Assembly: GCA_025355505.1 (NCBI GenBank)
Contig: JANXZM010000017.1
Location: forward strand, 1 to 64,000
DNA from: Acidobacteriaceae bacterium
GTDB lineage: Bacteria; Acidobacteriota; Terriglobia; Terriglobales; Acidobacteriaceae
DNA: 64,000 bases
Direction: 5' to 3'
Shown here: positions 40,754 to 50,141 of the stretch, in pieces
Layout of the letters: the number at the start of each line of letters is the position of its first letter
How positions within the stretch are numbered: the first letter of the stretch is position 1
Notes under the pieces: model-generated
The model's database searches: none
What the model saw: only the letters and a program-made list of their open reading frames with translations
What the model was told of the DNA's origin: nothing
Program-made: the position numbers and the translations under genes

Positions 40754-42358
40754 TCAAGGCTGGGGCGACGAGGCGGAATTCCGGCTACGAAGCGAGATTA
40801 CAAACTGCTGAATCTCGCGCCGCTGATGCTCGGCATTATCCTTTGTTTTCATGGATAAAAGTTGGTGACGTTGAAGTTCTTCTTGAGCTTTGGTTTTGTC
40901 GCCGGTTCGCCGATAAGCCTGCGCCAATCGATAGTGCGTTTCTTCGAGCTCGGGACTGACTTCGATCGCTTTTTGATACGCGGAAATTGCACGCGAAAAA
41001 TCCGCGCGCTGCGAGTGGAGAATCCCCAGTTGCAGATATGCGGCACCAAGCTTCGGATCAAGATGCACCGCCTTCTGCAGCAGCGACTCGACCTGCGCTG
41101 AACGCTCGTTGTTACTTTCCACGTCACGGTTGACCGAACCCGCCGATTGTTTCCAAAGACTGACGGCGTAATAGTAGTTCGCGAGCGCGTTGTCCGGTTG
41201 CAGTTGCGCGAATCGCTTCAATCTCTCCACCGATGCTTGCGATGGAGGGGTCTCCACACTTTGCATTCTCCCCAGAAAAAGGTACGGAGTTGGATTGTCA
41301 GGAGCGAGATCGGACGCGTCCACGAGAGACTGTGCCGCTTGATCGTAGGAACCACGAGCGTACAAAGATACGCCGAGCGCGACCTGCATCCGCACGGACT
41401 TTGGAAACAGGCGATTGCCTTTTGTGAAAACCTCGGTGGCCGGTTCCAGCGCGCGATGAATCAGAAGTTCGGTTCCCCAATCGAACAGGTTCGGTTCGCT
41501 GGGGTCAAGTTGCGCCGCACGCTGGTACTCCCGAACCGCCTCCAGTGGCTTGCCTAACTTCTCCTCGAGCTCGCCCAGCAGGTGATGAGATTCGGGATCT
41601 TTGGGGTTGAGCAGGGAAGCCCGCTCCAGGAAAGGAGCTGCTTCAGCAGTCTTTTCATTATCGGCGAGAAATTCTCCAAGCCGCCGATTCGCCGCAAAGT
41701 TATCCGGATCGAGTGCCACCGTTGCGCGTAAAGATCTTTCTGTCGCGGGAGATGTCGCCGCCCTGGAACTAGCAGCCGAGTCATTACTCAATGAGACCGT
41801 CGCCTTGGCGAGCGCTTCGGTGGTTCGCAGCACTGTATCGGAACCGTGTCCACCGGAATTTGTGGCTTGGGTCACGCCCGCCACCGTGAACTGAGGTTCA
41901 TCAAAAAACTTGGGTGCTTGTGCGGGCTTTTCCGCCGCGTGCGTTCGTGGAAGAGCGCCAGGCAGTTCAGAAGCTTTTGTGGACGCGAGAAAGAGATCAA
42001 TCTTTGTCGTTTGTTTTCGCGCGAGGTTCACGGGACCGACGGTTGCCCGCTCGTATCCGCTCATCTCTGCGCGGAGAGTGTACGCGCCCGCTTGAAGCGC
42101 CGCAAAGCGATACCGTCCTTCGGAATCTGTGTGCGTGCTCTGGGCAGGTGTAGCGAGGGCCTGCATTCCAGTTCCGAGGTTCAAGAAGACGGTCGCGTTC
42201 GCCACCGGCCTGCGAGTGGAATCGCGCACATACCCATGCACCGTGGCGGCGCCCACCGATTCTTGAGACTGTGCTCGATCCGGAGCAAGAGTGGCTATTG
42301 CCGCTACGACGCAGAGGGCGACATAAAGTGCAGTTTGGCTGAAGTGGCCAGCGGTCAC
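40754..42358 (-). CDS. Exported carboxypeptidase-regulatory-like and TPR protein
   Basis: A 534-residue protein with a signal peptide (LYVALCVVAAIATLA), an N-terminal carboxypeptidase-regulatory-like domain (GAATVHGYVRDSTRRPVANA to VNLARKQTTKIDLFL, residues about 36-116), a low-complexity linker, and TPR repeats from about residue 205 (VALDPDNFAANRRLGEFLAD; KDPESHHLLGELEEKLGKP) to the end. It is convergent with IUNH 3 and diverges from IUNH 4. The beta-sandwich is the same kind as in the TonB receptor, so it may assist substrate handling in the periplasm. Confidence 0.82.
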   Translation of the reverse strand: MTAGHFSQTALYVALCVVAAIATLAPDRAQSQESVGAATVHGYVRDSTRRPVANATVFLNLGTGMQALATPAQSTHTDSEGRYRFAALQAGAYTLRAEMSGYERATVGPVNLARKQTTKIDLFLASTKASELPGALPRTHAAEKPAQAPKFFDEPQFTVAGVTQATNSGGHGSDTVLRTTEALAKATVSLSNDSAASSRAATSPATERSLRATVALDPDNFAANRRLGEFLADNEKTAEAAPFLERASLLNPKDPESHHLLGELEEKLGKPLEAVREYQRAAQLDPSEPNLFDWGTELLIHRALEPATEVFTKGNRLFPKSVRMQVALGVSLYARGSYDQAAQSLVDASDLAPDNPTPYLFLGRMQSVETPPSQASVERLKRFAQLQPDNALANYYYAVSLWKQSAGSVNRDVESNNERSAQVESLLQKAVHLDPKLGAAYLQLGILHSQRADFSRAISAYQKAIEVSPELEETHYRLAQAYRRTGDKTKAQEELQRHQLLSMKTKDNAEHQRREIQQFVISLRSRNSASSPQP

Positions 42359-42551
42359 GCAGATCGACTCCTAGAGAAACACAGAAAGCGGCAGCTCCCT
42401 AAATTATACGGAATCGGCCGTGATCATTGCCTGGCATTCTTTTCCCGGGCACCCTCGTCTGCAATTCATGCGTTGCCATCAATAAATTGGTAGAGACTCA
42501 TGAATAGGCTTTACAATGGCACGCTTTCCCTGCGGCGAACATGGTAGATCG

Positions 42552-42620
42552 TTTGATGCACAAAAGCTGTACGATCTCTATGTCACGTTGATGAAGCCGC
42601 CCGCTAGCCAAGCAGGGCAA
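42552..42620 (+). pseudogene. Remnant C-terminus of a lost nucleoside hydrolase copy
   Basis: The frame reads FDAQKLYDLYVTLMKPPASQ, which matches the last residues of the divergent hydrolases (FDIDAEKFYKIYIDLMKRPA in IUNH 2; VDLDTDRFYKMFVDLLRAPT in IUNH 5). No body of a gene precedes it. It is directly upstream of IUNH 4 and runs into that gene's ribosome-binding site. This is the trace of a deleted seventh copy. Confidence 0.65.
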
Positions 42621-42639
42621 GATTCAAGGAGAAGCGCAC

Positions 42640-43857
42640 GTGGATTCAAAAAAAGAAATTTTTCGCTTTACCCGGCGCCAATTTGTAACGTCGTCCGCGG
42701 CCGTTTTGGCCACCAGCGGTTTGGCCCACCAGGCCAACGCCATCACCTCAGTCGCTGGAAAACGTTCAGAGCAGGGCCAGTCCAACGGAAGGTCCGACGG
42801 CGGGATTGGTCGCGGTCCCTTCCGCGTCATCATTGACACCGACCCTGGAGTGGACGACGCTCTGGCGCTCTTGCTGGCCATGCGTTCGCCGGAGCTGAAG
42901 ATTGAAGCCATCACTCCGGTTGCAGGGAACGTGCCGCTGGACCTGACGTTGCCGAACGCCTTGCGCATGGTTGAAATCGCGGGCCGCACCGATATTCCCG
43001 TGGCCGCGGGCGCCAGGGCTCCTCTAATGCGTCGCCTGGTGACGGCAACCTACGCGCATGGCGAGAACGGATTGGGCGGCGCCGTGTTTCCTGAGCCAAC
43101 AACCAAGCCGGTTGCCACGCCTGCCGCAGAGATGATTCTCCAGATCGTTCGCAAGTATCCCGGCGAGGTGACGCTGATCGCCATTGGACCCCTGACGAAC
43201 ATTGCAACCGCCCTCAATTCCGATCCGCAACTCGCCAGCATGGTTCGAGGATTGGTCATGATGGGCGGCTCGCTTTCGGGAGGAAACATCACGCCCGCGG
43301 CCGAGTTTAATGTTTACGTGGATCCGGAGGCTGCGCGGATTGTCTTTCAATCTGGAATTCCAGTGACCATGGTTGGCCTCGACGTCACGCGCAGGACGTC
43401 TCTTACCGACGAGCACGTGCGCACGCTTGAAGCCGCCCAGAACCCGGTGAGCCAGGCCGCGGCCAAGATTGGACGCAACGCGATCAACCACAACCGCGAG
43501 CGCGGATATTTGGTCGGGCCGAACATGCACGACTCGCTCGCCGTTGCCGGGTTTCTCGATCCGTCGATTCTGAAATTTCAGGATTATTACGTCGATGTCG
43601 AGACGACAGGCGAACTCACGGCCGGCGAAACCCTGGGCTACACCCCCGTTGGCGGCGATTTACGGCGCCGCCCCGGGATGGAGAAGGATGCGGCGGCCAC
43701 GAACATGCCGATTCGCGGGTCGGCCCCGACTCTAGCCGGCACAAAAACGTCTCCCGTGCTGCGCGATAAGTTTGTTCCTAACACGAAGGTTGCGGTGGAG
43801 GTAGATTCTTCGAAGTTTTTCGATCTTCTCATTGGGCGATTGTCAGGGAGTAAGTAA
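42640..43857 (+). CDS. Tat-exported nucleoside hydrolase, canonical type (IUNH 4)
   Basis: A 405-residue nucleoside hydrolase with a twin-arginine signal: FTRRQFVTSSAAVLATSGL at residues 10-28. The metal site is canonical, DTDPGVDDALALLL at 66-79; further motifs are PVAGNVPLDLTL (ribose-site Asn), GPLTNIATAL, AEFNVYVDPEAARIV and MHDSLAVAGFLDPS, which keeps both His and Asp. The start is a GTG at 42640 with AAGGAGAAG upstream. Compared with ordinary enzymes (about 310-320 residues) it has an insertion between 330 and 385 (GDLRRRPGMEKDAAATN...). It is the best candidate for a fully active enzyme in this set. Tat export implies folding before export. Confidence 0.9.
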   Translation: MDSKKEIFRFTRRQFVTSSAAVLATSGLAHQANAITSVAGKRSEQGQSNGRSDGGIGRGPFRVIIDTDPGVDDALALLLAMRSPELKIEAITPVAGNVPLDLTLPNALRMVEIAGRTDIPVAAGARAPLMRRLVTATYAHGENGLGGAVFPEPTTKPVATPAAEMILQIVRKYPGEVTLIAIGPLTNIATALNSDPQLASMVRGLVMMGGSLSGGNITPAAEFNVYVDPEAARIVFQSGIPVTMVGLDVTRRTSLTDEHVRTLEAAQNPVSQAAAKIGRNAINHNRERGYLVGPNMHDSLAVAGFLDPSILKFQDYYVDVETTGELTAGETLGYTPVGGDLRRRPGMEKDAAATNMPIRGSAPTLAGTKTSPVLRDKFVPNTKVAVEVDSSKFFDLLIGRLSGSK

Positions 43858-43899
43858 CATCGTTAAGAGCGAGAAGTTCAACAAGTGAGAGGTGCATGA

Positions 43900-45003
43900 A
43901 TGAAGCTGGACCGATTTCGGAGTTTTATCACGGTGGTAACTTTCATTCTAATGACATGTCTTGTGTCCCAAAGCCAAGACAAGCGCAAGATCGTTATCGA
44001 TCAGGACGCGGCCGGACCCGCCGGCACCGACCAGCAAGCGATACTCTTGCTCATCCAGTCTCCGCAAGCGGAAGTCTTAGGCATCACGGTGGTGACGGGC
44101 GATGCCTGGCTTACCGAAGAAGTCGCGCACACTCTGCGGATGCTGGAACTCATCGGACGAACCGACATTCCCGTGGTACGCGGAGCCGAGTATCCGTTGG
44201 TCAGAACAAAAGAAGAGACGGAGCATTGGGAACAACGCTATGGCTCGGTTCAGTGGCTTGGCGCCTGGACTCCGCGCGTGTATCACGCGCCCCGCGAACT
44301 GGGACCGATGCCGGAAGGGAAGCCAACCACCAAGGCCTCCGACGAAGATGCCGCTCACTTTCTGGTGCGCATAGTTCGTAAGTATCCGCACGAAGTCACG
44401 ATCTATGAGGGCGGACCCATGACAAATCTGGCTCTCGCGATCTCCATCGACCCGGAATTTGCGAGTCTAGCCAAAGAGTTGGTGTTCATGGGCGCAAGCC
44501 TGAATCCGTGGACCGATGATCCCGAGTTTGCAAACATGCCGCGCCATGAATTCAACATCTGGTTCGATCCGGAAGCGGCTCACATTGTGCTGCGGGCTCC
44601 CTGGAAGAAGATTGTCTGCACCCCGGTAGATATTTCCGTGAAGACAAGGATGACCAATGAACTGGTCGACAAGGTTAAGGCCGGTAACTCGCCAGCAGCG
44701 CAATACATCGGCAAGTATGCGCAGCTGCGTGGCTCCTATAACTATCTGTGGGACGAGCTTACATCCGCGGCATGGCTTGACCCAGGCCTGATTACAAAGA
44801 AAGAAAACCGATTCATGGACGTGAACCTGGATCGCGGCCCGGGCTACGGAGACACTCTAACCTGGACAGATCGAGATAAGCCCACGCGCGATGTGCAGTC
44901 GGTGGAAATACAAGTCGATTTGGATACCGACAGGTTCTATAAGATGTTTGTGGATCTGTTGCGCGCTCCGACGCCGCAGCCGGGCAAAGCCTCGACGCCC
45001 TAG
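43900..45003 (+). CDS. Exported nucleoside-hydrolase-family protein, divergent subfamily (IUNH 5)
   Basis: A 367-residue paralogue with a Sec signal (FITVVTFILMTCLVSQS). The rebuilt metal-site motif is VIDQDAAGPAGTDQQAILL, keeping Asp34, Asp36 and Asp44. The rest follows the subfamily: VVTGDAWLTEEVAHTLRM, EGGPMTNLALAIS, HEFNIWFDPEAAHIVLRAP, YLWDELTSAAWLDPG. It is 42 bases downstream of IUNH 4, so the canonical and divergent enzymes are probably co-transcribed. Confidence 0.8.
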   Translation: MKLDRFRSFITVVTFILMTCLVSQSQDKRKIVIDQDAAGPAGTDQQAILLLIQSPQAEVLGITVVTGDAWLTEEVAHTLRMLELIGRTDIPVVRGAEYPLVRTKEETEHWEQRYGSVQWLGAWTPRVYHAPRELGPMPEGKPTTKASDEDAAHFLVRIVRKYPHEVTIYEGGPMTNLALAISIDPEFASLAKELVFMGASLNPWTDDPEFANMPRHEFNIWFDPEAAHIVLRAPWKKIVCTPVDISVKTRMTNELVDKVKAGNSPAAQYIGKYAQLRGSYNYLWDELTSAAWLDPGLITKKENRFMDVNLDRGPGYGDTLTWTDRDKPTRDVQSVEIQVDLDTDRFYKMFVDLLRAPTPQPGKASTP

Positions 45004-45010
45004 CGACGAG

Positions 45011-48000
45011 CTAGCGGCCCAACTGATCCATCATCGTCTGCGCTTGCGGATGCCCTGGATGCTGCTTGAGTAGTTCGAGCAGCACGGCGCGAGCTTTCTC
45101 CGGCGCGTCCTCGAGTACGTAGACACGGGCAAGATTCAAGTAGGACTGATCGAACGCAGGCGCCACGCGGGTGCACTCTTCAAAGCTTGCCACGGCCTCA
45201 TCCCGCCGCTGCGTGCGCAGATAGAGAATCCCCAGGTTGTTAAGGGCCTCGGGGTAAACCGGACGCAGTTTCAGCGCCTTCTGCAGCGAATCGAAGGCTC
45301 GCGCGGTGTCGTTATTTTGCGCAAACACCATCCCTAAACCGTAGTTCGCCTCGGCATCGTTGGGGCTGACTTGGAGCGCGCGCTCGTAGGTTTTGTGCGC
45401 ATCATCCCAGCGTTTCTGCCGGCGATAGGCGCTGCCCAGATTATCGAGCGCAATCAGATGATCGGGACTAAGCTTGAGGGCTTCTTGAAAGGAGTCAATT
45501 GCTTCGCCCGTGCGCCCTTCTCGCGCGGCCAGCAAGCCGAGGTTGTTCCAGGAATTTGCCAACGTGTCGGGATAGCTCGCGCGAAGTTTGAGTGCGCGTT
45601 CAAAACTCTCCCGCGCTTCGGCCGTCTTCTGCTGGTTCAGATACACGCTTCCAATGCCATAGAGAGCTTCGGCGCTTGAAGGATCGTCGCGCAAGGCAAT
45701 GCGGAATGAAGCTGCGGCCTGATCCATATAGCCGCGCTGAAAAAACACCGAACCGTAGGAGAGATAGTTGCGTCCAAATTCGATTGTGTCCGTCACGCCG
45801 GGAAAGGGAAGTGCTCTGGCTAATCGTTCCGCGTTGGCTTTGGGAATGTGCTGGAAGTCCTGTTCAACGTGCTCCGGGTTCACCGGCCCCTGATAAACCT
45901 TAACGATTTCACCCAGCGCGTTGATCAGGAATGATGTTGGAAGATCGAGGTCACGATGCCGGTCAAAGAGGTAGCGATAAAGAATGTTGTAGATGCCGGC
46001 CACATCCTCCGACCCGCGCAGGATCGGGAACGAAAGACGATGCTGCCGCGTCAGAGCTTGGACGCTTTCCGCATCGGCGGGGCTGTCCAGATTCACCGAA
46101 AGCAGTTGGAGGCCCTGAGCCGCCCAAGCCGCGTGGCGCTGATTGAAAGCGGTCCACTCTTTTTTGTATCCCTCAGCTCCGGAGGCCCAAAAATTAAGGA
46201 GCACCGGCTTTCCGCGCAGCGACGAGAGAGTGAACGAAGAAAGCGTTCGTACCTGCCCACCGAAATCAGGAAGGGAGAAGTCGGGCGCCTCGACCGGCGC
46301 AACCAACCACGTCTCGGCCGTGGTGGGAAGTGTTTCGATTTCCTGTGGCTTCGCGTCTGCTGGATTAGCATTGGTGGGCTGGCGTCGCCCCGGCGGCGTG
46401 CTGAAAGCCTCGATTCGAGATGGTTCGGACCCTTCTTCAACCCACACCCGGCTGTTGATCGGGAGATATTGGAGTTCCTGCGCCAGTCCACTCGGCCAGC
46501 GAATCGAGGTGCGCACCGGGCCTTTGGCCGCTCCCAGGCCAAAGAAGACATCCTTGCTGTGCTGCGAAAGAAATCCCGATCCAGCTTGCAGCGACCGGGT
46601 CTGGCGGCCTAGTTCAGTTTCCACCGTGACTACCGCGCCGATGGCGTCACGATTGCTTTTCGTACCGCGCATGCGGAACGCGATGGAAGGAGGCAGGTTC
46701 TCCATGACGTTCTTCAATAGCCGCAACTGCGGACCATTGCGGTTCTTCAGGAACAATTCCTGACGGCCGTCGTGATCGAAATCCGCGAGCGCAAACGCCC
46801 GCCCGTCCTCCAGAAAGTCCAGTCCCACCGCGCCTGAAATATCGGAGAACGTTCCATCGCCGTTATTCGCGTAGAAAATATTCCGCTCGTATCCGCTCCA
46901 GGTGCCATCGGCGCGGATCAACTCGTTGATCGCGCTCCATCCCTGTTCGTAGTCGTGAGACGACTTGGCCTCCTCGGGCGAATAGGCAACCACCTGACGC
47001 CAGAAAAAGCTGTTCAGATCCTCGCGCGAGGGACCGGTAACCATGCCGTTCGCGATGTAGAGATCGGGAAAGCCGTCATGATCAAAATCCCAGGCGTCGC
47101 TCGACCACGCCCAGCGCCCGATCCCAACGCCAGCAGCGCGCGTTGTATCCTGGAAAGCGTTGCCATTGTGAAGCTTATTGTGAAAGAGCGAATTGCCCAT
47201 GGCGTGTTTTTGATAGAGCGCTCGCGGTTCCATGGGCGCGTCTTTCTGGAAGACATCCTGCATTGAGATGCGTTCGCCCGCCGCCGTCCACATATCCGCC
47301 ACGTAGAGGTCTTCGGCGCCGTCATTGTCATAGTCAAACCAGCAGACGCTCATCCCCGCGCCGACATCTTCAGCTCCCGCTTGCGAAGCAATGTCAGTAA
47401 AAGTGCCGTTGGCGTTGTTGCGATAAAGATTCTTGCGCCCGAAATCATTCACCACGTAAAGATCGGGCCAGCCGTCATGGTTGAAGTCGCTCCAGCCGCA
47501 ACAAAAGCTGTAGCGTGTGTTGTTCTGGTTGAGACTGGTCTCTGCAGTTACGTCGCGAAAGGTGCCATCCCGGTTGTTGCGCATCATGAAATTGGGAGGC
47601 CCATTCTCGGCGTCAAAATAAGGAGACGGATACTTATACTGGCCCGTGCCCTGGTAATAGACATACAGGCAGAAGTAGATATCGAGCCAGCCGTCGCGGT
47701 CATAGTCTGCAACCGCCGCTCCCGTAAACGTGCCTAGGGGGGGATTGGCGAACTGAAATGCGTCCGCCTTCTGACGAAAGTTGCCGCCGCCTTCGTTCAG
47801 GAACAACATGGGGCCGGTCGCGCGTACGACGATTAAATCCTGACGCCCGTCATTGTCGACGTCGACAAAAAGGGCGCAGGCTGTATTTTCGATGACGCCA
47901 ACGCCCGACGCTTCGGTGATGTCCTCAAAGGTTCCGTCGCCGCGATTTCTATATAGCCGGTTGGGAAGGCCGCCCGGCTGGCAGACATAAAGGTCGTCAA

Positions 48001-48940
48001 ATCCATCGCCATCGATATCGCCAACCGAAACGCCGTTGTGCCCGTAGATATCAATGCCGCAAGCGCCGTCGAGCACCGTGCGCCAGTAGTCGGTTCCGTG
48101 CAGCAGTTGCGAAGAGTAGGACGCATTGGCCCCGAGCGCGGCGGTCGTGATGTCGACATAGCTGGGGGCGGTGGAGCGGCTCTGGGTTTCATCGAGCGCC
48201 TGCCAGCTCCGCACTCGGAAGTCGCCCGACGCAGAGCGTTCCCAGGCAAGCTGCCAGTACCCGACGCGTTGTTCACGGTAGAAGTCGTGCCCGGTTGCTA
48301 CCAATTCATATCGGATGCGAGTTTGTAGCTGACCGGGGGATAGCGCCGCCGCCGGCATGGAACCAGCGTCAATACGGATCACCTGAAATTCAGCAGTGAG
48401 TATCTTCGAAAAGCTACTCATGACAGAACGCAGTTCCTGCAGAAATACGTCCCGCCCAAGTGTCGTCTCCCGCTTAAATATATTGTGATGGACTTCGATG
48501 GTCGGGCCCGGGCGCAGGACTCGGGATTCAGCAGTCCGTGGAGAAGCTCCCGAGAAATTCGGCAGAAGAACTTTCTCGATCGCTTTCAGATCTTGCGGAG
48601 ACTGCAGCAGGCCAGAACTCCACTCCGCGAAGATGGCTGCAATCTGGTCAGCGTATTTTTCAGTGACAAAATCGTCAAGGCCAGCTTGTGTTTTAAGGAG
48701 TAAAGCATCGAGGAGCCTGGGCATCCGATAGTGAGGATGCAGGTGAAATTCACTATTTAACAAGCCCGCGCCTGCAGAGTCAAAACCGTAGAGGGAGGGG
48801 AAGCCGAGACCGCGGAGACCTGCGGGAATTAGCGCCGCCGAGGCTCCCTGGCAGCACCGAATCAAAAAGTCGCGCCGACCAAGGTCGAGGGGGCCTGGGG
48901 CGGCCGAGTTCCGCATCTTCTCTGGCCGACTCAGAACCAT
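45011..48940 (-). CDS. Multidomain CRTAC1-type protein: VCBS/FG-GAP, ASPIC-UnbV, redoxin-like and TPR
   Basis: A 1309-residue exported protein. A twin-arginine signal (GRRDFLIRCCQGASAALIPA) is followed by an unassigned region to about 285, then FG-GAP/VCBS repeats with Ca-binding loops such as DIDGDGFDDLYV, DYDRDGWLDIYF and DFNHDGWPDLYV, an ASPIC-UnbV domain (MRGTKSNRDAIGAVVTVETE, about 770-850), a thioredoxin-like domain (about 895-1070) and TPRs to the end. In the thioredoxin-like part the W-C-x-x-C site is replaced by NFWASGAEGYK, so it cannot do thiol-disulfide exchange. Function is unknown; such proteins are abundant in Acidobacteria. A decayed relative is at 34020-34533. Confidence 0.85.
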   Translation of the reverse strand: MVLSRPEKMRNSAAPGPLDLGRRDFLIRCCQGASAALIPAGLRGLGFPSLYGFDSAGAGLLNSEFHLHPHYRMPRLLDALLLKTQAGLDDFVTEKYADQIAAIFAEWSSGLLQSPQDLKAIEKVLLPNFSGASPRTAESRVLRPGPTIEVHHNIFKRETTLGRDVFLQELRSVMSSFSKILTAEFQVIRIDAGSMPAAALSPGQLQTRIRYELVATGHDFYREQRVGYWQLAWERSASGDFRVRSWQALDETQSRSTAPSYVDITTAALGANASYSSQLLHGTDYWRTVLDGACGIDIYGHNGVSVGDIDGDGFDDLYVCQPGGLPNRLYRNRGDGTFEDITEASGVGVIENTACALFVDVDNDGRQDLIVVRATGPMLFLNEGGGNFRQKADAFQFANPPLGTFTGAAVADYDRDGWLDIYFCLYVYYQGTGQYKYPSPYFDAENGPPNFMMRNNRDGTFRDVTAETSLNQNNTRYSFCCGWSDFNHDGWPDLYVVNDFGRKNLYRNNANGTFTDIASQAGAEDVGAGMSVCWFDYDNDGAEDLYVADMWTAAGERISMQDVFQKDAPMEPRALYQKHAMGNSLFHNKLHNGNAFQDTTRAAGVGIGRWAWSSDAWDFDHDGFPDLYIANGMVTGPSREDLNSFFWRQVVAYSPEEAKSSHDYEQGWSAINELIRADGTWSGYERNIFYANNGDGTFSDISGAVGLDFLEDGRAFALADFDHDGRQELFLKNRNGPQLRLLKNVMENLPPSIAFRMRGTKSNRDAIGAVVTVETELGRQTRSLQAGSGFLSQHSKDVFFGLGAAKGPVRTSIRWPSGLAQELQYLPINSRVWVEEGSEPSRIEAFSTPPGRRQPTNANPADAKPQEIETLPTTAETWLVAPVEAPDFSLPDFGGQVRTLSSFTLSSLRGKPVLLNFWASGAEGYKKEWTAFNQRHAAWAAQGLQLLSVNLDSPADAESVQALTRQHRLSFPILRGSEDVAGIYNILYRYLFDRHRDLDLPTSFLINALGEIVKVYQGPVNPEHVEQDFQHIPKANAERLARALPFPGVTDTIEFGRNYLSYGSVFFQRGYMDQAAASFRIALRDDPSSAEALYGIGSVYLNQQKTAEARESFERALKLRASYPDTLANSWNNLGLLAAREGRTGEAIDSFQEALKLSPDHLIALDNLGSAYRRQKRWDDAHKTYERALQVSPNDAEANYGLGMVFAQNNDTARAFDSLQKALKLRPVYPEALNNLGILYLRTQRRDEAVASFEECTRVAPAFDQSYLNLARVYVLEDAPEKARAVLLELLKQHPGHPQAQTMMDQLGR

Positions 48941-49102
48941 GTCTCCCGGATACCCACGTGTGGCCTGAAATTAACACCCGCCCACACCACCGTCAAGATT
49001 GGCCCGTCACGATTGCGCAGCATTTCATGAAGATCGAATGATCACTATATGTTAGGCTAACGTCCTTTGGCACATCTAAACTCGTTCATCGGAGAGTCTC
49101 CT

Positions 49103-50074
49103 TTGCCCGTACCTCGAATCACAGTCGTCGGCAGCTATGCGACCGGTCTGACCATGAAAGTAAAGCGCCTGCCGAGCACTGGGGAGACGCTTCTGGGAAC
49201 GGGCTATCGCGTGGACTACGGCGGCAAAGGCTCGAACCAAGCCGTGGGCAGCGCCCGGCTCGGAGCGAACGTCCACTTCGTCGCCAGGATTGGGAAAGAT
49301 GCCTTTGGGGAAATGGCGCTAAGACTCTATCGCGACGAAGGCATCGATGTCGCTGACGTAAAACAAACGGCCGAGGCGCCCACCGGAGTGGGTTTCATCA
49401 TGGTGGAAGCGGCGAGCGGCCATAACTGCATCGTTATTGATCCGGGAGCAAATGAGCTTCTCAGCGCTGAGGACATCTCCGACTGCGCCGCCTTCCAATC
49501 GACCTCGGTCGTATTGACGCAGCTCGAGATTCCCGTAGCGACGGCCGAGGCTGCTTTGCGTCTCGGACGCGCGGCTGGCGCCATCACGATTCTCAATCCT
49601 GCGCCGGTCCGCCCTCTTCCCTCGTCCGTTTTGCAGTTGGTGGACGTTCTCACCCCCAATCAGGTTGAAGCCAAAGTACTCACCGGACGAAGTCCAGATG
49701 CGGTGATCGCACCCGAACAACTCGCGCGCGAACTAATTCGCAGTGGCGTAAATCAGGTCGTCATGACCTTGGGCGAAAGGGGAGCGCTGATCGTGACTTC
49801 ATCCTCGTCCACGCATGTTCCCGCGATATCCGTTTCGGCAGTTGACACCACGGGCGCAGGAGATGCCTTCAACGCGGGCCTCGCGACCGCCCTCGCTTCA
49901 GGTGCTAGTCTGGAAGCTGCCGTGCAGTTTGCCGTGGTCACGGGCGGTCTCGCGGTTACAAGAGAAGGTGTGATTCCTTCCTTGCCCAGCCAAAACGAAA
50001 TCCGTCAGTTCTATCAGGAGCGTGGAACGACGCTTCCAGATTGGTTTGCAGACGGCCCGGCAGGTAAGGCATGA
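49103..50074 (+). CDS. rbsK: Ribokinase (PfkB family)
   Basis: A 323-residue sugar kinase that makes ribose 5-phosphate. PfkB signatures are GGKGSNQAVGSARLGA near residues 38-53 and DTTGAGDAFNAGLA near 250, where the Asp of G-A-G-D is the catalytic base; LTQLEIP and VLTPNQVEAKVL are typical ribokinase segments. I chose a TTG start at 49103 because GGAGAG lies six bases before it; the frame could begin at a TTG at 49067. It is in line with the RhaT-like transporter downstream. In context it would trap ribose released by the periplasmic hydrolases. Confidence 0.92.
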   Translation: MPVPRITVVGSYATGLTMKVKRLPSTGETLLGTGYRVDYGGKGSNQAVGSARLGANVHFVARIGKDAFGEMALRLYRDEGIDVADVKQTAEAPTGVGFIMVEAASGHNCIVIDPGANELLSAEDISDCAAFQSTSVVLTQLEIPVATAEAALRLGRAAGAITILNPAPVRPLPSSVLQLVDVLTPNQVEAKVLTGRSPDAVIAPEQLARELIRSGVNQVVMTLGERGALIVTSSSSTHVPAISVSAVDTTGAGDAFNAGLATALASGASLEAAVQFAVVTGGLAVTREGVIPSLPSQNEIRQFYQERGTTLPDWFADGPAGKA

Positions 50075-50141
50075 AGTCTGCAGGTGTGAATTCGATCACG
50101 GGTGATTTTATCAAGGTCGCGCGGGCTCAGACCCCTCTACA

